This document shows, piece after piece, positions 1 through 8,853 of a stretch of DNA of 64,000 nucleotides (the stretch's first letter is position 1; each line of letters starts with the position of its first letter). This DNA is from an uncultured Eubacteriales bacterium (GTDB lineage: Bacteria; Bacillota; Clostridia; Christensenellales; CAG-138), in contig ONNZ01000006.1 of NCBI GenBank assembly GCA_900319345.1, forward strand, positions 62,001 to 126,000, written 5' to 3'. The translations under genes were made by a program, and so were the position numbers. The notes under the pieces were generated by a model, which had not been told where the DNA came from, did not search any database, and worked only from the letters and a program-made list of their open reading frames with translations.

Positions 1-2390
1 TCACTGAGAATTACCTGGAGGGCGAACAGCGCATCTGTGATGTGTGGGCACGCTATATCAGCAGCGAGGACATGACCATCGAGGACGCCGCCTCCTTTAT
101 CCGGATCTCTCACGTGCTGCCGAATGCCTCTGCGCATATCGTGTATCTTGACACGCTGTCCGGCCTGTCTACCAGAACGAGGCAGGACGGCTCCGGCGAC
201 GACGCCGTCTCCTACGCGCGGATCGGTCTTCTGAACGACGTGAGCTGGATCTCCGATATCGGGGAATCCATCAACATTTCCCGTTCCTATACGAACCCGA
301 TCAACGGGGAACAGTCCATCGCCTTCTGCAATTTTATTACGCTTCACGATCCGGAAACCGGCACCCTGCGCGAAGCCATCCTGCTGCGTGTGCTGCCGCT
401 TGCAGAGCTTGAGCAGAAATGGGTCTTCCCGCAGGAGGAGTTTGAAAGCGTCGAGCTTTCCATGATCGACGCGGACGGAGACTACATCATGAAGGGCCAT
501 TCCTTCAAGAATTCCAGTTTCTTTGAGTTTTACAAGTCTTATAACGCGATCGATCCCTCCTCCGCGCAGGAGCTCTTCGGACAAATCACTTCGTCGACCG
601 GCTCTTTTACCATGCTCAACTCCCGCGGTGAGGAATGTATCCTCGCCTATACCCCGGTCAGCGCCACAGCGGGATGGACGCTTCTCAGTTTCATGCCGAT
701 GAAGGACCTGAGCGTCAAAGCTGAAAACTGGCTGCTGATAGGCTTCGTATCCGCGGGACTTCTGATCCTGTTCGTTTTCGATCTGGCCGTCATGCTTTCT
801 TTCAATAAAAAGCTCCAGGCGGCAGCCCGGGAAGCGGCGACCGCAAACAAGGCGAAGACCGATTTCCTTTCCACCATGTCTCACGATATCCGCACGCCGA
901 TGAATGCGATCATCGGCCTCACGACGATCACGGAAAAGAATCTCGGAGATACGGAATCGGTAAGAGAAAATCTGCGGAAGATCACGCTGGCCAGCAATCA
1001 TCTGCTCACTCTGATCAACGATATCCTGGACATTTCCAAGGTCGAGAGCGGAAAGCTGAATCTCAGCCCGCAGACATTCTCCATCGTTGAGGTGGTGGAA
1101 AATCTCGTAAATATGTCCCAGCCGATGATCAAGGAAAAGAATATCGATTTCAATTTCCGCACCGGTCGGATGGAAAAAGAATATCTCTACGCCGACCAGC
1201 TTCGGCTGAATCAGATCTATATCAACATCCTCTCCAACGCCATCAAATACACGGAGCCCGGCGGCCGTGTCAGCGTGGACGTGCGCGAGGCGGAAAGCCA
1301 AGAGCCCGGCTGTGTGCGGCTGACCTACAGGGTCTCTGATACCGGCATCGGCATGAGTCCGGAATTTATGGAAAACATGTATCAGCCGTTTTCGCGCCAG
1401 ACAGACAGCCGGGTGAACAGCATCCAGGGGACCGGGCTCGGACTGGCCATCACAAAGCAGATGGTCGATCTGATGGGAGGCAGCATAGACTGCCAAAGCG
1501 AGCAGGGTAAAGGAACGACCTTCACCGTAATCCTGGATCTTCCCATTGCCGATCGGCAGCGGGAGGATATGATGCTCGAGCCGATGGACGTTCTGGTCGT
1601 CGATGACGACGAAATCCTCCTGGAGACCGCCGTCGACACATTGGAGTCTCTCGGCGTAACAGCCGACCGCGCGGGAAGCGGACTGGAGGCGCTCGGCATG
1701 ATCCTGCATCGGCATCAAACAGGACGGGACTACAGCGTTGTGATCCTGGACTGGAAGATGCCGGATATCGACGGCGTCGAAACGATCCGCCGCATTCGCA
1801 CAGAGGTGAATTCAAGCGTTCCCATCCTGCTGATCTCCGCCTATGACTGGTCGGATATCGAGGAAAAGGCGAAGGACGCCGGGGCAAACGGCTTCGTCAG
1901 CAAGCCGCTGTTCCGCTCCAGGCTTTACGACAAGATCAACGAGCTGCTCGGGAACGAGGCGAAGTCCGTCGAGCCGGAGAACGACTATTCCGATCTGCAG
2001 GGAATGAACATCCTCATCGCGGAGGATAACGATATCAACTGGGAGATCATATCCACCATGCTCGGCATGTTCGGGATCACGACGGAGCGCGCCGAAAACG
2101 GGCGCATCTGCGCGGAGAAAGTCCGTCAGGCGGCGGAAGGAAGCTATGCCCTCGTCTTTATGGATATACAGATGCCGGAAATGAACGGACTTGACGCCAC
2201 GAGAAAGATCCGTGCGCTGGAGGATCCGTGGGCCTCTTCCATCCCGATCATCGCCATGACGGCGGACGCGTTTTCGGAAAATGTCACAGAGTGTCTGAAC
2301 GCCGGTATGAACGGACATATCGCAAAACCTGTAGATATTAAACTTGTCATCAAAGAAATACGTAGAATCAAGGAGGAAAAAAGATCATGA
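1..2390 (+). CDS. Hybrid sensor histidine kinase with two receiver domains (5' end outside window)
   Basis: The frame is open from base 3, so the true start lies left of the window; the GTG at 42 is only an internal candidate. Numbering from base 42: an extracytoplasmic sensor region of about 225 residues, a membrane segment at about 229-252, a HisKA domain with the phospho-accepting His near 281 (motif SHDIRTPMNAI), and a HATPase domain (NILSNAIKY, DTGIGMS, GTGLGLAI). Two receiver domains follow, with acceptor Asp near 570 (LDWKMPDIDG) and 708 (MDIQMPEMNG). Family knowledge: such kinases autophosphorylate and relay to internal receivers; there is no DNA-binding output domain. Its stop overlaps the start of the next gene as ATGA, and that gene encodes a solute-binding lipoprotein. 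I infer that the kinase and the binding protein form one sensing unit. Codon use is less GC-rich than in genes after 3.9 kb. Confidence 0.93.
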   Translation, partial: TENYLEGEQRICDVWARYISSEDMTIEDAASFIRISHVLPNASAHIVYLDTLSGLSTRTRQDGSGDDAVSYARIGLLNDVSWISDIGESINISRSYTNPINGEQSIAFCNFITLHDPETGTLREAILLRVLPLAELEQKWVFPQEEFESVELSMIDADGDYIMKGHSFKNSSFFEFYKSYNAIDPSSAQELFGQITSSTGSFTMLNSRGEECILAYTPVSATAGWTLLSFMPMKDLSVKAENWLLIGFVSAGLLILFVFDLAVMLSFNKKLQAAAREAATANKAKTDFLSTMSHDIRTPMNAIIGLTTITEKNLGDTESVRENLRKITLASNHLLTLINDILDISKVESGKLNLSPQTFSIVEVVENLVNMSQPMIKEKNIDFNFRTGRMEKEYLYADQLRLNQIYINILSNAIKYTEPGGRVSVDVREAESQEPGCVRLTYRVSDTGIGMSPEFMENMYQPFSRQTDSRVNSIQGTGLGLAITKQMVDLMGGSIDCQSEQGKGTTFTVILDLPIADRQREDMMLEPMDVLVVDDDEILLETAVDTLESLGVTADRAGSGLEALGMILHRHQTGRDYSVVILDWKMPDIDGVETIRRIRTEVNSSVPILLISAYDWSDIEEKAKDAGANGFVSKPLFRSRLYDKINELLGNEAKSVEPENDYSDLQGMNILIAEDNDINWEIISTMLGMFGITTERAENGRICAEKVRQAAEGSYALVFMDIQMPEMNGLDATRKIRALEDPWASSIPIIAMTADAFSENVTECLNAGMNGHIAKPVDIKLVIKEIRRIKEEKRS

Positions 2391-3689
2391 GGAGGCTGCT
2401 TTGTGTCATTCTGTTCATCTGCATACTGGTATCGCTGACGGCCTGCGGCGGGAAACCACAGGAAGAAACCGCAGCCGGATTCAAGCCCTCCCTCGATACA
2501 AGTACCAGCTGCAGCATCACTGTAGTCGGAAGCTACGATAACTTCGAGGCACTGGAGGCTGAATTCGACAAATTCAATGAGATATATCCGAACGTGCAGC
2601 TGAGCTATGTGAAGCTGGATGATTATAACAACGTCCTTGGCACGACGTTGGAAAGCAATGACAAGCCCAACATTTTTTTCTCATACACCTGGATGATGGG
2701 AAACGAAAAATACGCTTCGGTATGTGCGCATATGGAGGAGCTTTCGGATCCCGCTCTGGCGCTGGATATAGACTGCATCCGCCCCGGTCTGATCAACCAC
2801 GACGCGGAAGGGCGCGTGCTGCTGGCGCCGGTCTTCTCCAGGACTTACGGCATGCTGGTGAACAACGATCTCTTTGAAAAGGAAGGCCTCAGCGTCCCGA
2901 CAACCCGGACAGAGCTGATGGCGGTTTGCGAAGAGTTCAAAAACAAGGGCTACGCCAGCCCCATGATGGGCTACAGCCTCAAATCCAACACCAGCACCTT
3001 CATGAACACTATCGCTTATCCGCTGTTCGTGGCCACGCTGGCGGAAAACCCGGAAGCGCTCGAGCTGGCCAATGAACTGGATCCCGCCGCAGGAGAATAC
3101 ACGCGTCCGGCCCTGGAGGCGGTGGAGCAGCTGATCCAAAACGGCTGTATCGATCTGGCGGAGTGCGACAAGATCGAAGACAACTATACCAAGGTGATCC
3201 TGCGCTTTTTTGAAGGCGACGTGCCGATGATGATCTGCCCCGCGGATACCGTGTCCGGGACCAAAAAGCGGGAAAGCCAGTCCGAGGCCTTCAGCAGCGC
3301 TCCCTTCAGCTACACCTTTGCACCGATCCCTCTGACAGAGGACGGCGGATACTTTATCGACAGTCCTTCCGTGGAGTTTTCTGTGAACATCTGTGAACAA
3401 GGACTGCAATGATCTGGAAATGACGAACGAATTCATGCGGTTTCTGATCACAAACGAAGAGCTCAACGCCATGGCTTCCGTGAAGCGCTTGGTAACGCCC
3501 ACAAACGACCTCTCCTTCGATACGGTTTACGCGCCCTTCGGTCAGGTGCCCTCAGAGCGTACCATATCCCCGGAAGTGATCGGCATTAAAGATCCTCTCA
3601 CGGTTCAGATCCGTGTTGCGGCGTTCCGGGTGGGAAAAGGTGAGATCACCATAGATGAGGCTGTTGCCATGTACGGAAGCTTTGAATGA
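2387..3689 (+). pseudogene. Extracellular solute-binding lipoprotein (family 1), frameshifted
   Basis: An ABC-type sugar-binding lipoprotein. It starts at ATG 2387 with AGGAGG upstream, overlapping the kinase stop. The N-terminus is a signal peptide with lipobox LTAC near residue 19, followed by a periplasmic-binding-protein fold. The first frame stops at 3412 after residue 341. A second frame running to 3689 continues the same fold (NEFMRFLITNEELNAMA). The break coincides with a 10-base sequence present twice in tandem at 3380-3399. Removing one copy restores a frame of about 430 residues, usual for this family (SVN joins directly to KDCNDLEM). No transporter permease genes follow, so a sensing role with the coupled kinase is plausible. 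The shift may be a real mutation, a phase-variable site or an assembly error. Confidence 0.85.
3380..3399. repeat. 10-bp tandem duplication causing frameshift
   Basis: The decamer TCTGTGAACA occurs twice with no spacer at 3380-3389 and 3390-3399. With both copies the frame reads SVNICEQGLQ and stops. With one copy it reads SVNKDCNDLEM and continues to the natural end at 3689. Confidence 0.9.
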
Positions 3690-3738
3690 AAAAAGATGCA
3701 GTTGGCAGTTGTTTAGTTAACAGGTGAGGGAACCGAAG

Positions 3739-3843
3739 ATGCCGAACCAGGAAAACCAAGTAAATACAAAGGTTTCCGGCAACAGGGCAATCGAGTACGG
3801 CCTCAAGGCGGCGAGATGCGCACCGCAGTTCAGCAAGCGTTAA
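3739..3843 (+). CDS. 34-residue small basic ORF
   Basis: ATG 3739 to TAA 3843, preceded by GTGAGGG about 8 bases upstream and followed 12 bases after the stop by a strong terminator hairpin. The product is short and basic: it begins MPNQENQVNTKVSG and ends CAPQFSKR, with one Cys and no membrane segment. Ribosome site, stop and terminator make it look like a complete small gene. I do not recognise its function. It lies exactly at the change from lower to higher GC, so it may belong to an accessory element on the left. It could still be a chance frame. Confidence 0.45.
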   Translation: MPNQENQVNTKVSGNRAIEYGLKAARCAPQFSKR

Positions 3844-3855
3844 CCAGGACCCAAC

Positions 3856-3889
3856 GCAAGCACTCACAATCGTGGGTGCTTGCTTTTTT
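3856..3889 (+). terminator. Rho-independent terminator
   Basis: Stem GCAAGCAC (3856-3863) pairs with GTGCTTGC (3876-3883) and is followed by TTTTTT at 3884-3889. It closes the left-hand plus-strand genes. Confidence 0.85.
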
Positions 3890-3893
3890 GCAT

Positions 3894-3923
3894 ATAAAAC
3901 CCCGGAACCTTGCGGCCCCGGGG
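3894..3923 (-). terminator. Terminator of the M28 peptidase gene
   Basis: On the minus strand CCCCGG (3923-3918) pairs with CCGGGG (3905-3900), followed by TTTTA. It sits back to back with the plus-strand terminator. Confidence 0.65.
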
Positions 3924-3941
3924 CGGGGTGGACTTCTCTGC

Positions 3942-4871
3942 TTATATCCCTTTGGCGAAGGCGGCCAGGGCCGCGGCCAGGCGGGAGACGGTCTTGGGGT
4001 CCGCCACGGTGTCCCGGGCGGTGTGGATGCGGTCGTTGTAATAGCCGATGAAGGGCTTATGCCGACAGGCGCAGACGCCCACGCCCTTGTCGAAGCTCTT
4101 ATGGTCGCTGTTCATGCTGGCCTTACCGGCGGGGAAGAAGCGGGCGAAGGAGCCGCCCCTTTCCAGCGCTTCCTTGAGGGCGTCGTACAGGGGGTCCTCC
4201 TGGGCGGCGGCCGATCCGCAGAAGATATGGGTGTCCCCATTGTCCACGCAGTCCAGGTTGACGACGAGGGCCTTCTCCTTGATGTCGGGATGGGCCTTGG
4301 CGAAGGCCTTGCTGCCCTTCTTGCCCTTCTCCTCGTCGTCGAAGAGGATGCAGGCCACGCCGGCCCGGGCGCCCACCAGCTGCAGGAGCCCCAGCACCGC
4401 CGCCGTTCCGGAGGTGTTGTCGTTCCGGTTGCGCGCATTGGCGGGGCCCCGGAACATCAGATAGAACATGCCGAAATATACGACCGTATACACGCCCAAC
4501 AGCAGCAGCCGGTGGCTCATGAGCGCCCAATCCAGATCCAGCAGCCTCCAGACGCCCCAGGCGGCGGCCAGGGCAGGCACCAGCAGAAGTGGGATCAGGG
4601 TGCCCAGCCGATACGTCCAGGCAAGGATCGGGTTGGTCACCAGCATCAGGTTGGGCAGCAGCCCCCGCCGGGGGGTGTCGTAGTGGGCGGTGAAGATCAC
4701 CCGGGCCGTGTCCGGGTCCCCGAAGACCAGGTTCACGTGGCCCTCGTTCTCCTCCTCCCTGGAGGGGACGGCCCCGGCCTCCGCCAGGGCGTAGGCCCGA
4801 AAGGCCGCCTTCTGCTCGGCACTGTTGCGCATGGGGTACCGCTGGTCGATCTCGTCCAGATAGTCTTTCAT
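3942..4871 (-). CDS. M28 family metallopeptidase with membrane insertion
   Basis: Zinc aminopeptidase-like protein of 309 residues. Visible M28 features are HYDTP (His 63), the metal-bridging Asp in RNDNTSG (Asp 151), the catalytic Glu pair in DDEEKG (180-181) and a late conserved His in HTARD. Between the first and second motifs lie two or three hydrophobic segments (about 75-140) which are not part of the usual M28 fold, so the protein is probably membrane-embedded with its catalytic domain on one face. It has no signal peptide. The start at 4871 is supported by GGAGGA 6 bases upstream. It is monocistronic, divergent from the S41 gene, with its own promoter and terminator. Substrate unknown. 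Confidence 0.85.
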   Translation of the reverse strand: MKDYLDEIDQRYPMRNSAEQKAAFRAYALAEAGAVPSREEENEGHVNLVFGDPDTARVIFTAHYDTPRRGLLPNLMLVTNPILAWTYRLGTLIPLLLVPALAAAWGVWRLLDLDWALMSHRLLLLGVYTVVYFGMFYLMFRGPANARNRNDNTSGTAAVLGLLQLVGARAGVACILFDDEEKGKKGSKAFAKAHPDIKEKALVVNLDCVDNGDTHIFCGSAAAQEDPLYDALKEALERGGSFARFFPAGKASMNSDHKSFDKGVGVCACRHKPFIGYYNDRIHTARDTVADPKTVSRLAAALAAFAKGI

Positions 4872-4901
4872 GGAGCGTCCTCCGCGTGCAGGTTTGCGTA
4901 T

Positions 4902-4930
4902 ATTCTACGCCAGTTTCCCCCGGGAAGCAA
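4902..4930 (-). promoter_or_regulatory. Promoter of the M28 peptidase gene
   Basis: On the minus strand TTGCTT (4930-4925), a 17-base spacer and TAGAAT (4907-4902), about 30 bases before the start codon. Confidence 0.55.
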
Positions 4931-4946
4931 GCAATTTCGCAGGCGC

Positions 4947-4975
4947 TTGTTTTTTGCTGACCCAGGGGGTACAAT
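4947..4975 (+). promoter_or_regulatory. Promoter of the S41 peptidase gene
   Basis: TTGTTT (4947-4952), a 17-base spacer and TACAAT (4970-4975), 36 bases before the ATG at 5012, which has AGGAGG at 4998-5003. Confidence 0.6.
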
Positions 4976-5011
4976 ACAAGAAAAGATGCTGAGGCGCAGG
5001 AGGTAGAGCGC

Positions 5012-6307
5012 ATGGATTCGATGGAACGGCTGTGGGCCTTGTCCAGCCTGTGGGCGGCGGCCCGGGAGGTGTACCCCTACTTCCATCGGCTGGAGGCGGA
5101 CTGGGACGAAACGTATCGGACGTATATCCCCCGTCTCCTGGAGGCGGCGGACGACCGGGCGGCTTGGCTGCAGCTGTGCGAATTTGTCCGGCTGCTGAAC
5201 GACGGCCACAGCATGGTGATCCCGCCCAGGGCTCTGATGACGGCCAACGGCGTCGCGCCCTTCCGGCTCACCCACGTGGGCGACAGCTTCCTCGTCACGG
5301 AGGCGGCGGAGGAAGAGCTGCTGCTGCGGGAGGTCCGGGCGGTGGACGGCGTGCCCATAGGGGAGCTGGTGGGGCGGCTGGACCGGTACAGGTACACGTC
5401 GAAGGGCCACCCCTACCGGGGGAACCTGGAGACCTGGCTGCCGGTGCTGCTGCCGGGCCGGGACCACGTGCTGGAGACGGACGGGGGAGATTTCCCCTGC
5501 GCCTTTTCGGATGAGCTTCCGCCCCTGAAAGCGGCTCCCGAGCCAGAGAGCCGCAAGCTCTTTGAGGACCTGGGCCAGGGCTTTCGCCTGTTTGCGGGCG
5601 GCGTCCTCTGCGCCCGGGTGGACGACATGCAGCATCTGGACCACGGGGCGGCCTTCCAGAAGGTCCTGGCCGAGACCAGGCCTCGGGCGGTGCTCTTCGA
5701 CATCCGGCGGAACATGGGCGGCATGACCCTTTGCGGGGCCCGGTACGCCCAGCCCTTTTTCAAGGGCAGCTTCGGCGGCAGCCGCAAGTGGACCCAGCTC
5801 AGGAAGGCCGTGGACGCGGCGGGCAACTCCCAGATAGTCGCCATGGGCCCCCAGGCCCGGCAGCGGCTGCTGGATCAGGGCGTGGTGAAGCCGGAGGACC
5901 TGGCCGAAGCGGACAGGTACGCTAAGCGCACGCAATTCGAATTTTACGACGACGCCTGGGAGAGCCCCTGCGAGGTTTTCCTGCCGGACTGCCCGGTGCT
6001 CCTGCTGACCAGCCGGGACACCATCTCCGCCGCGGAGGACTTCACCTGCTTCTTCAAGGCCAACCGGCGGGGCCGGACCATGGGCGAAAGGACCTTCGGC
6101 TCCACCGGCAACCCCTATCTGCTGCCCCTGCCCCAGGGCGGCCGGGGCCAGGTGGTGTCCGTGGGCTACGAGATCGCCGACGGGACCCCCTTCGTGGGCG
6201 TGGGCATCCAGCCGGACGTCCCCTGCCTGCCCCGGGCGGAGGACTGGCGCGCGGGCTGGGACCGGCCGCTGGACCTCGCCTTGGAACAGCTTGCATGCAG
6301 CGAATAA
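5012..6307 (+). CDS. S41 family (C-terminal-processing-like) peptidase
   Basis: A 431-residue protein with an N-terminal helical region, the motif LNDGHSMV near residue 70 typical of the S41 N-terminal domain, a central region, and a C-terminal S41 core. The core includes RRNMGGM, LLLTSRDTISAAEDFTCF (nucleophile-Ser region) and GRTMGERTFGSTGNP, with GIQPDV near the end, all characteristic of tail-specific or tricorn-like S41 serine peptidases. No signal peptide or transmembrane segment is evident, so a cytoplasmic location is likely. The start at 5012 has AGGAGG at an 8-base spacing. The GNAT gene follows closely. The substrate is not evident. Confidence 0.85.
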   Translation: MDSMERLWALSSLWAAAREVYPYFHRLEADWDETYRTYIPRLLEAADDRAAWLQLCEFVRLLNDGHSMVIPPRALMTANGVAPFRLTHVGDSFLVTEAAEEELLLREVRAVDGVPIGELVGRLDRYRYTSKGHPYRGNLETWLPVLLPGRDHVLETDGGDFPCAFSDELPPLKAAPEPESRKLFEDLGQGFRLFAGGVLCARVDDMQHLDHGAAFQKVLAETRPRAVLFDIRRNMGGMTLCGARYAQPFFKGSFGGSRKWTQLRKAVDAAGNSQIVAMGPQARQRLLDQGVVKPEDLAEADRYAKRTQFEFYDDAWESPCEVFLPDCPVLLLTSRDTISAAEDFTCFFKANRRGRTMGERTFGSTGNPYLLPLPQGGRGQVVSVGYEIADGTPFVGVGIQPDVPCLPRAEDWRAGWDRPLDLALEQLACSE

Positions 6308-6328
6308 AAATACATTATGGAGGCATAT

Positions 6329-6754
6329 ATGCAGCTTAGCTACGAGCCGGCTCGGCCGGAGGACGCGCCCGTGATCTTCGGTTTTGCGAAGGAATTGATC
6401 GAGAGATACGAGACGGACCCGGCGCTGGACCTCGCCATGGCCCTGGGCTGGACGAAGCGGAAGATCGAGAAAAGGATCGACGAATATACACGGGTCCTCT
6501 GCGACGGGAAGACGGCCGCCTACTACCGGTTCGTCCCCGATGGGGAGCGGATGGAGCTGGACGATCTGTACGTGCTGCCAGAATACCGCAGCCGGGGCGT
6601 GGGTACCGCCGTTTTACGCCGGTGCTTGGCACAGGGGAAGCCGGTATATTTCTATGTCTTCACGGGGAACACCCGGGCCGTGGCCCTCTACGAGCGGGAG
6701 GGCTTTCGGAAGGTGGAGGACGTGAGCCCCACCCGCTGCATCATGGCGCGATAG
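6329..6754 (+). CDS. GNAT family N-acetyltransferase
   Basis: A 141-residue acetyltransferase. The acetyl-CoA motif A is seen as LDDLYVLPEYRSRGVGTAVL, followed by a motif-B-like NTRAVALYEREGF and a C-terminal strand. I chose ATG 6329 over the in-frame ATG 6317 because the only Shine-Dalgarno site, GGAGG at 6319-6323, overlaps the earlier codon and lies 5 bases before the later one. The gene follows the S41 peptidase by 21 bases and probably shares its transcript. Acceptor substrate unknown. Confidence 0.85.
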   Translation: MQLSYEPARPEDAPVIFGFAKELIERYETDPALDLAMALGWTKRKIEKRIDEYTRVLCDGKTAAYYRFVPDGERMELDDLYVLPEYRSRGVGTAVLRRCLAQGKPVYFYVFTGNTRAVALYEREGFRKVEDVSPTRCIMAR

Positions 6755-6775
6755 GACAGGCCCGCTTTCCCCGGC

Positions 6776-6824
6776 TGTCATCCCGACCGAGCGCCGCGAG
6801 CGGAGGGATCTCGAGCGCAGGGGG
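6776..6824. repeat. Intergenic repeat-like element
   Basis: A GC-rich non-coding stretch (begins TGTCATCCCGACCGAGCG, contains GGAGGGATCTCGAGCG) that looks like the short dispersed repeats found between genes in many Clostridia. It has no second copy in the window, so the identification is from general appearance only. Confidence 0.4.
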
Positions 6825-6827
6825 GGC

Positions 6828-6855
6828 TTGCCTTTTGGCGAAAAATGAGTATAGT
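6828..6855 (+). promoter_or_regulatory. Promoter of the PAP2 gene
   Basis: TTGCCT (6828-6833), a 16-base spacer and TATAGT (6850-6855), 38 bases before the start at 6894. Confidence 0.5.
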
Positions 6856-6893
6856 ATAGGGGAATCGCATACAGTGAACAGAGGGGGAGACCT

Positions 6894-7550
6894 ATGAAGA
6901 AGAAGTTTATCGTCGCGGCCGTGTGCTTCGGCCTGTTCTTGCTGCTGATCCTGCTCGTCAAGGCGGTGGACGTGGCCGCCGTGGGCCCCGAGGGGAGCAA
7001 GATCGGCCTTTCCAAGCTGAACGTGGCCATCCACGACCTGTTCGGGGTACACATGGCCTGGTATAAGGTCACCAACATTTTGGGGTATCTGGCGATCCTG
7101 ATCGGCCTGGGCTTTGCGGCCATCGGCGGCCTGCAGCTCATCTATCGCCGGAGCATCCTGAAGGTGGACAAGGAGATTTTGCTGCTGGGGGCCCTGTACG
7201 TGGTCACCGTGCTCTTCTACGTCCTCTTTGAGAAGGTGGTTATCAACTACCGGCCCATCCTCCTGCCCGACGGCGAGGGCCTGGAGGCCTCCTTCCCCAG
7301 CTCCCACACCATGCTCTCCTGCGTCATTTTGGGCAGCGGGCTCCAGCTGGTCAAGAAGTACGCTAAAAAGAGCAAGACCGTCCAGCTGGTGCTGACCGTG
7401 ATCTTCGCCGTCATGCTGGCCCTGATCGTGGCCGGGCGGCTCCTCTCCGGTGTCCACTGGTTCACGGACATTTTGGGCGGGCTGCTTCTCAGCGTGGCGC
7501 TCCTCAACGCCTGGGAGGGCGCCGTGAAGCTCTGGAAGAGCAGGCAATAA
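6894..7550 (+). CDS. PAP2 family phosphatase
   Basis: A 218-residue integral membrane phosphatase. There are about five hydrophobic segments beginning with residues 7-25. The three PAP2 signature regions are present: KVVINYRP near residue 115, FPSSHTM near 133, and GRLLSGVHWFTD near 180 (Arg, His and Asp of the active site). Family knowledge: these enzymes remove phosphate from membrane lipids such as undecaprenyl pyrophosphate or phosphatidic acid; the exact lipid cannot be told. GGGGGAG lies upstream of the ATG. It has its own promoter and is followed by a terminator at 7581, so it is monocistronic. Confidence 0.88.
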   Translation: MKKKFIVAAVCFGLFLLLILLVKAVDVAAVGPEGSKIGLSKLNVAIHDLFGVHMAWYKVTNILGYLAILIGLGFAAIGGLQLIYRRSILKVDKEILLLGALYVVTVLFYVLFEKVVINYRPILLPDGEGLEASFPSSHTMLSCVILGSGLQLVKKYAKKSKTVQLVLTVIFAVMLALIVAGRLLSGVHWFTDILGGLLLSVALLNAWEGAVKLWKSRQ

Positions 7551-7580
7551 AGGGCTTGTCCCGAATACAGTTCTTTGGCG

Positions 7581-7611
7581 CGCACCTTTTGAAGGAAAGG
7601 TGCGTGCTTTT
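7581..7611 (+). terminator. Terminator after the PAP2 gene
   Basis: CGCACCTTT (7581-7589) pairs with AAAGGTGCG (7596-7604), followed by a short T run. Confidence 0.7.
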
Positions 7612-7629
7612 ATATACTTCCTTTGGCTA

Positions 7630-7658
7630 TGGCTTTTTTTCTTCGGGTCTGGTATACT
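7630..7658 (+). promoter_or_regulatory. Possible promoter of the AAA-CYTH gene
   Basis: A good -10 TATACT (7653-7658) with a weak -35 TGGCTT (7630-7635) at 17 bases, 34 bases before the chosen start at 7693. Confidence 0.4.
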
Positions 7659-7692
7659 TAACTTATCTATACGGATGGGAGGGAGAAAGCCA

Positions 7693-8802
7693 ATGAGCAC
7701 ACCCACCGGCGGGCACAAGAAGATCCGCACCATCGTCATCACCGGCGGCCCCTGCGGCGGCAAGACCACGGCCATGAGCTGGCTGCAGAACGCCCTGACC
7801 AGCGCGGGCTACGCGGTGATCTTCTTGACGGAGACCTTCACGGAGCTGGCCAACGGCGGCATCTCCAGCTACAATTGCAAGGACAACTTCGCCTTCCAGC
7901 GCATCCAGGTCCGCTACCAGCTGGAGCGGGAGCGGCTCTACCGCCGGGCGGCGGAGGCCCTGGCCAACGACAACGTGGTTATCGTCCACGATCGGGGCTC
8001 CATGGACGACAAGCCCTACATGGAGCCGGAGGAGTTCGCCGCCATCCTGAAGGAGCTGGACCAGGACGAGGTCAGCTTCCGGGACAAGTACGACGCGGTC
8101 TTCCACCTGGTCACGGCGGCCAAGGGGGCCCTGCCCTTCTACACCACCGCCAATAACACCGCCCGCACCGAGACCCCGGAGGAGGCCATCGACCTGGACG
8201 AAAAGACCCTGGCTGCCTGGGCGGGGCACCCGCACCTTCGGATCATCGACAACTCCACCGACTTCAACGGCAAGATGCTCCGCCTCCTGAAGGAGGTCAT
8301 GGCGGCTCTCGGGGAGCCGGAGCCCATGGAGCACGCCCGGCGGTACCTCATCAAGTACCCGGACCTGAAGTGGCTCAACAACAACCCCAACTGCCAGCGG
8401 GTGGAGATCATCCAGACCTACCTCACCCCCTACCGGGACGAGGAGCGCCGCATCTGCATGCGGGGCACCGGCGGCAGCTACATCTATTACAAGACCACCC
8501 AGCGGGACGCGCCGGACGGCGGGCGTATGGAGGTGGAGGAGCGCTTGAGCCAGGAGGAGTATTTCACTCTGCTCATGGAGGCGGACCCCGCCTGCCGGCC
8601 CATCCGCAAGACCAGGTACTGTCTCGTGGACGACGTACAGTCCTTCGAGGTGGACCTGTACCCCATGTGGAAGGACGTGGCCCTGCTCCAGATCGAGCTC
8701 TCCGATCCCGACGCGGAGGTCCATATCCCGGAGAATCTGCACGTCATTCGCGAAGTGACAGACAATCCGGCCTACGACAATCATGAGATGGCCCGCATGT
8801 AG
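7693..8802 (+). CDS. AAA_28-type NTPase with C-terminal CYTH-like domain
   Basis: A 369-residue protein. The N-terminal half is a P-loop NTPase with Walker A GGPCGGKTT near residue 19 and a VVIVHDRGSMDD strand resembling kinases that phosphorylate small molecules. The C-terminal half, from about residue 215, has alternating charged strands (QRVEIIQTYL, CMRGTG, VEERLSQEEY, FEVDLYP) resembling the CYTH triphosphate tunnel fold. This pairing is known from AAA_28/CYTH proteins related to the eukaryotic TTD14 protein; the bacterial role is not established. The start at 7693 is preferred over an upstream in-frame start because GGGAGGGAG precedes it and the upstream extension overlaps the -10 box. 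Confidence 0.75.
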   Translation: MSTPTGGHKKIRTIVITGGPCGGKTTAMSWLQNALTSAGYAVIFLTETFTELANGGISSYNCKDNFAFQRIQVRYQLERERLYRRAAEALANDNVVIVHDRGSMDDKPYMEPEEFAAILKELDQDEVSFRDKYDAVFHLVTAAKGALPFYTTANNTARTETPEEAIDLDEKTLAAWAGHPHLRIIDNSTDFNGKMLRLLKEVMAALGEPEPMEHARRYLIKYPDLKWLNNNPNCQRVEIIQTYLTPYRDEERRICMRGTGGSYIYYKTTQRDAPDGGRMEVEERLSQEEYFTLLMEADPACRPIRKTRYCLVDDVQSFEVDLYPMWKDVALLQIELSDPDAEVHIPENLHVIREVTDNPAYDNHEMARM

Positions 8803-8853
8803 GGCTGGACATCCCCTCTGTGCAAAGGGAGTTCATGTTAGGCGCATGGATGA

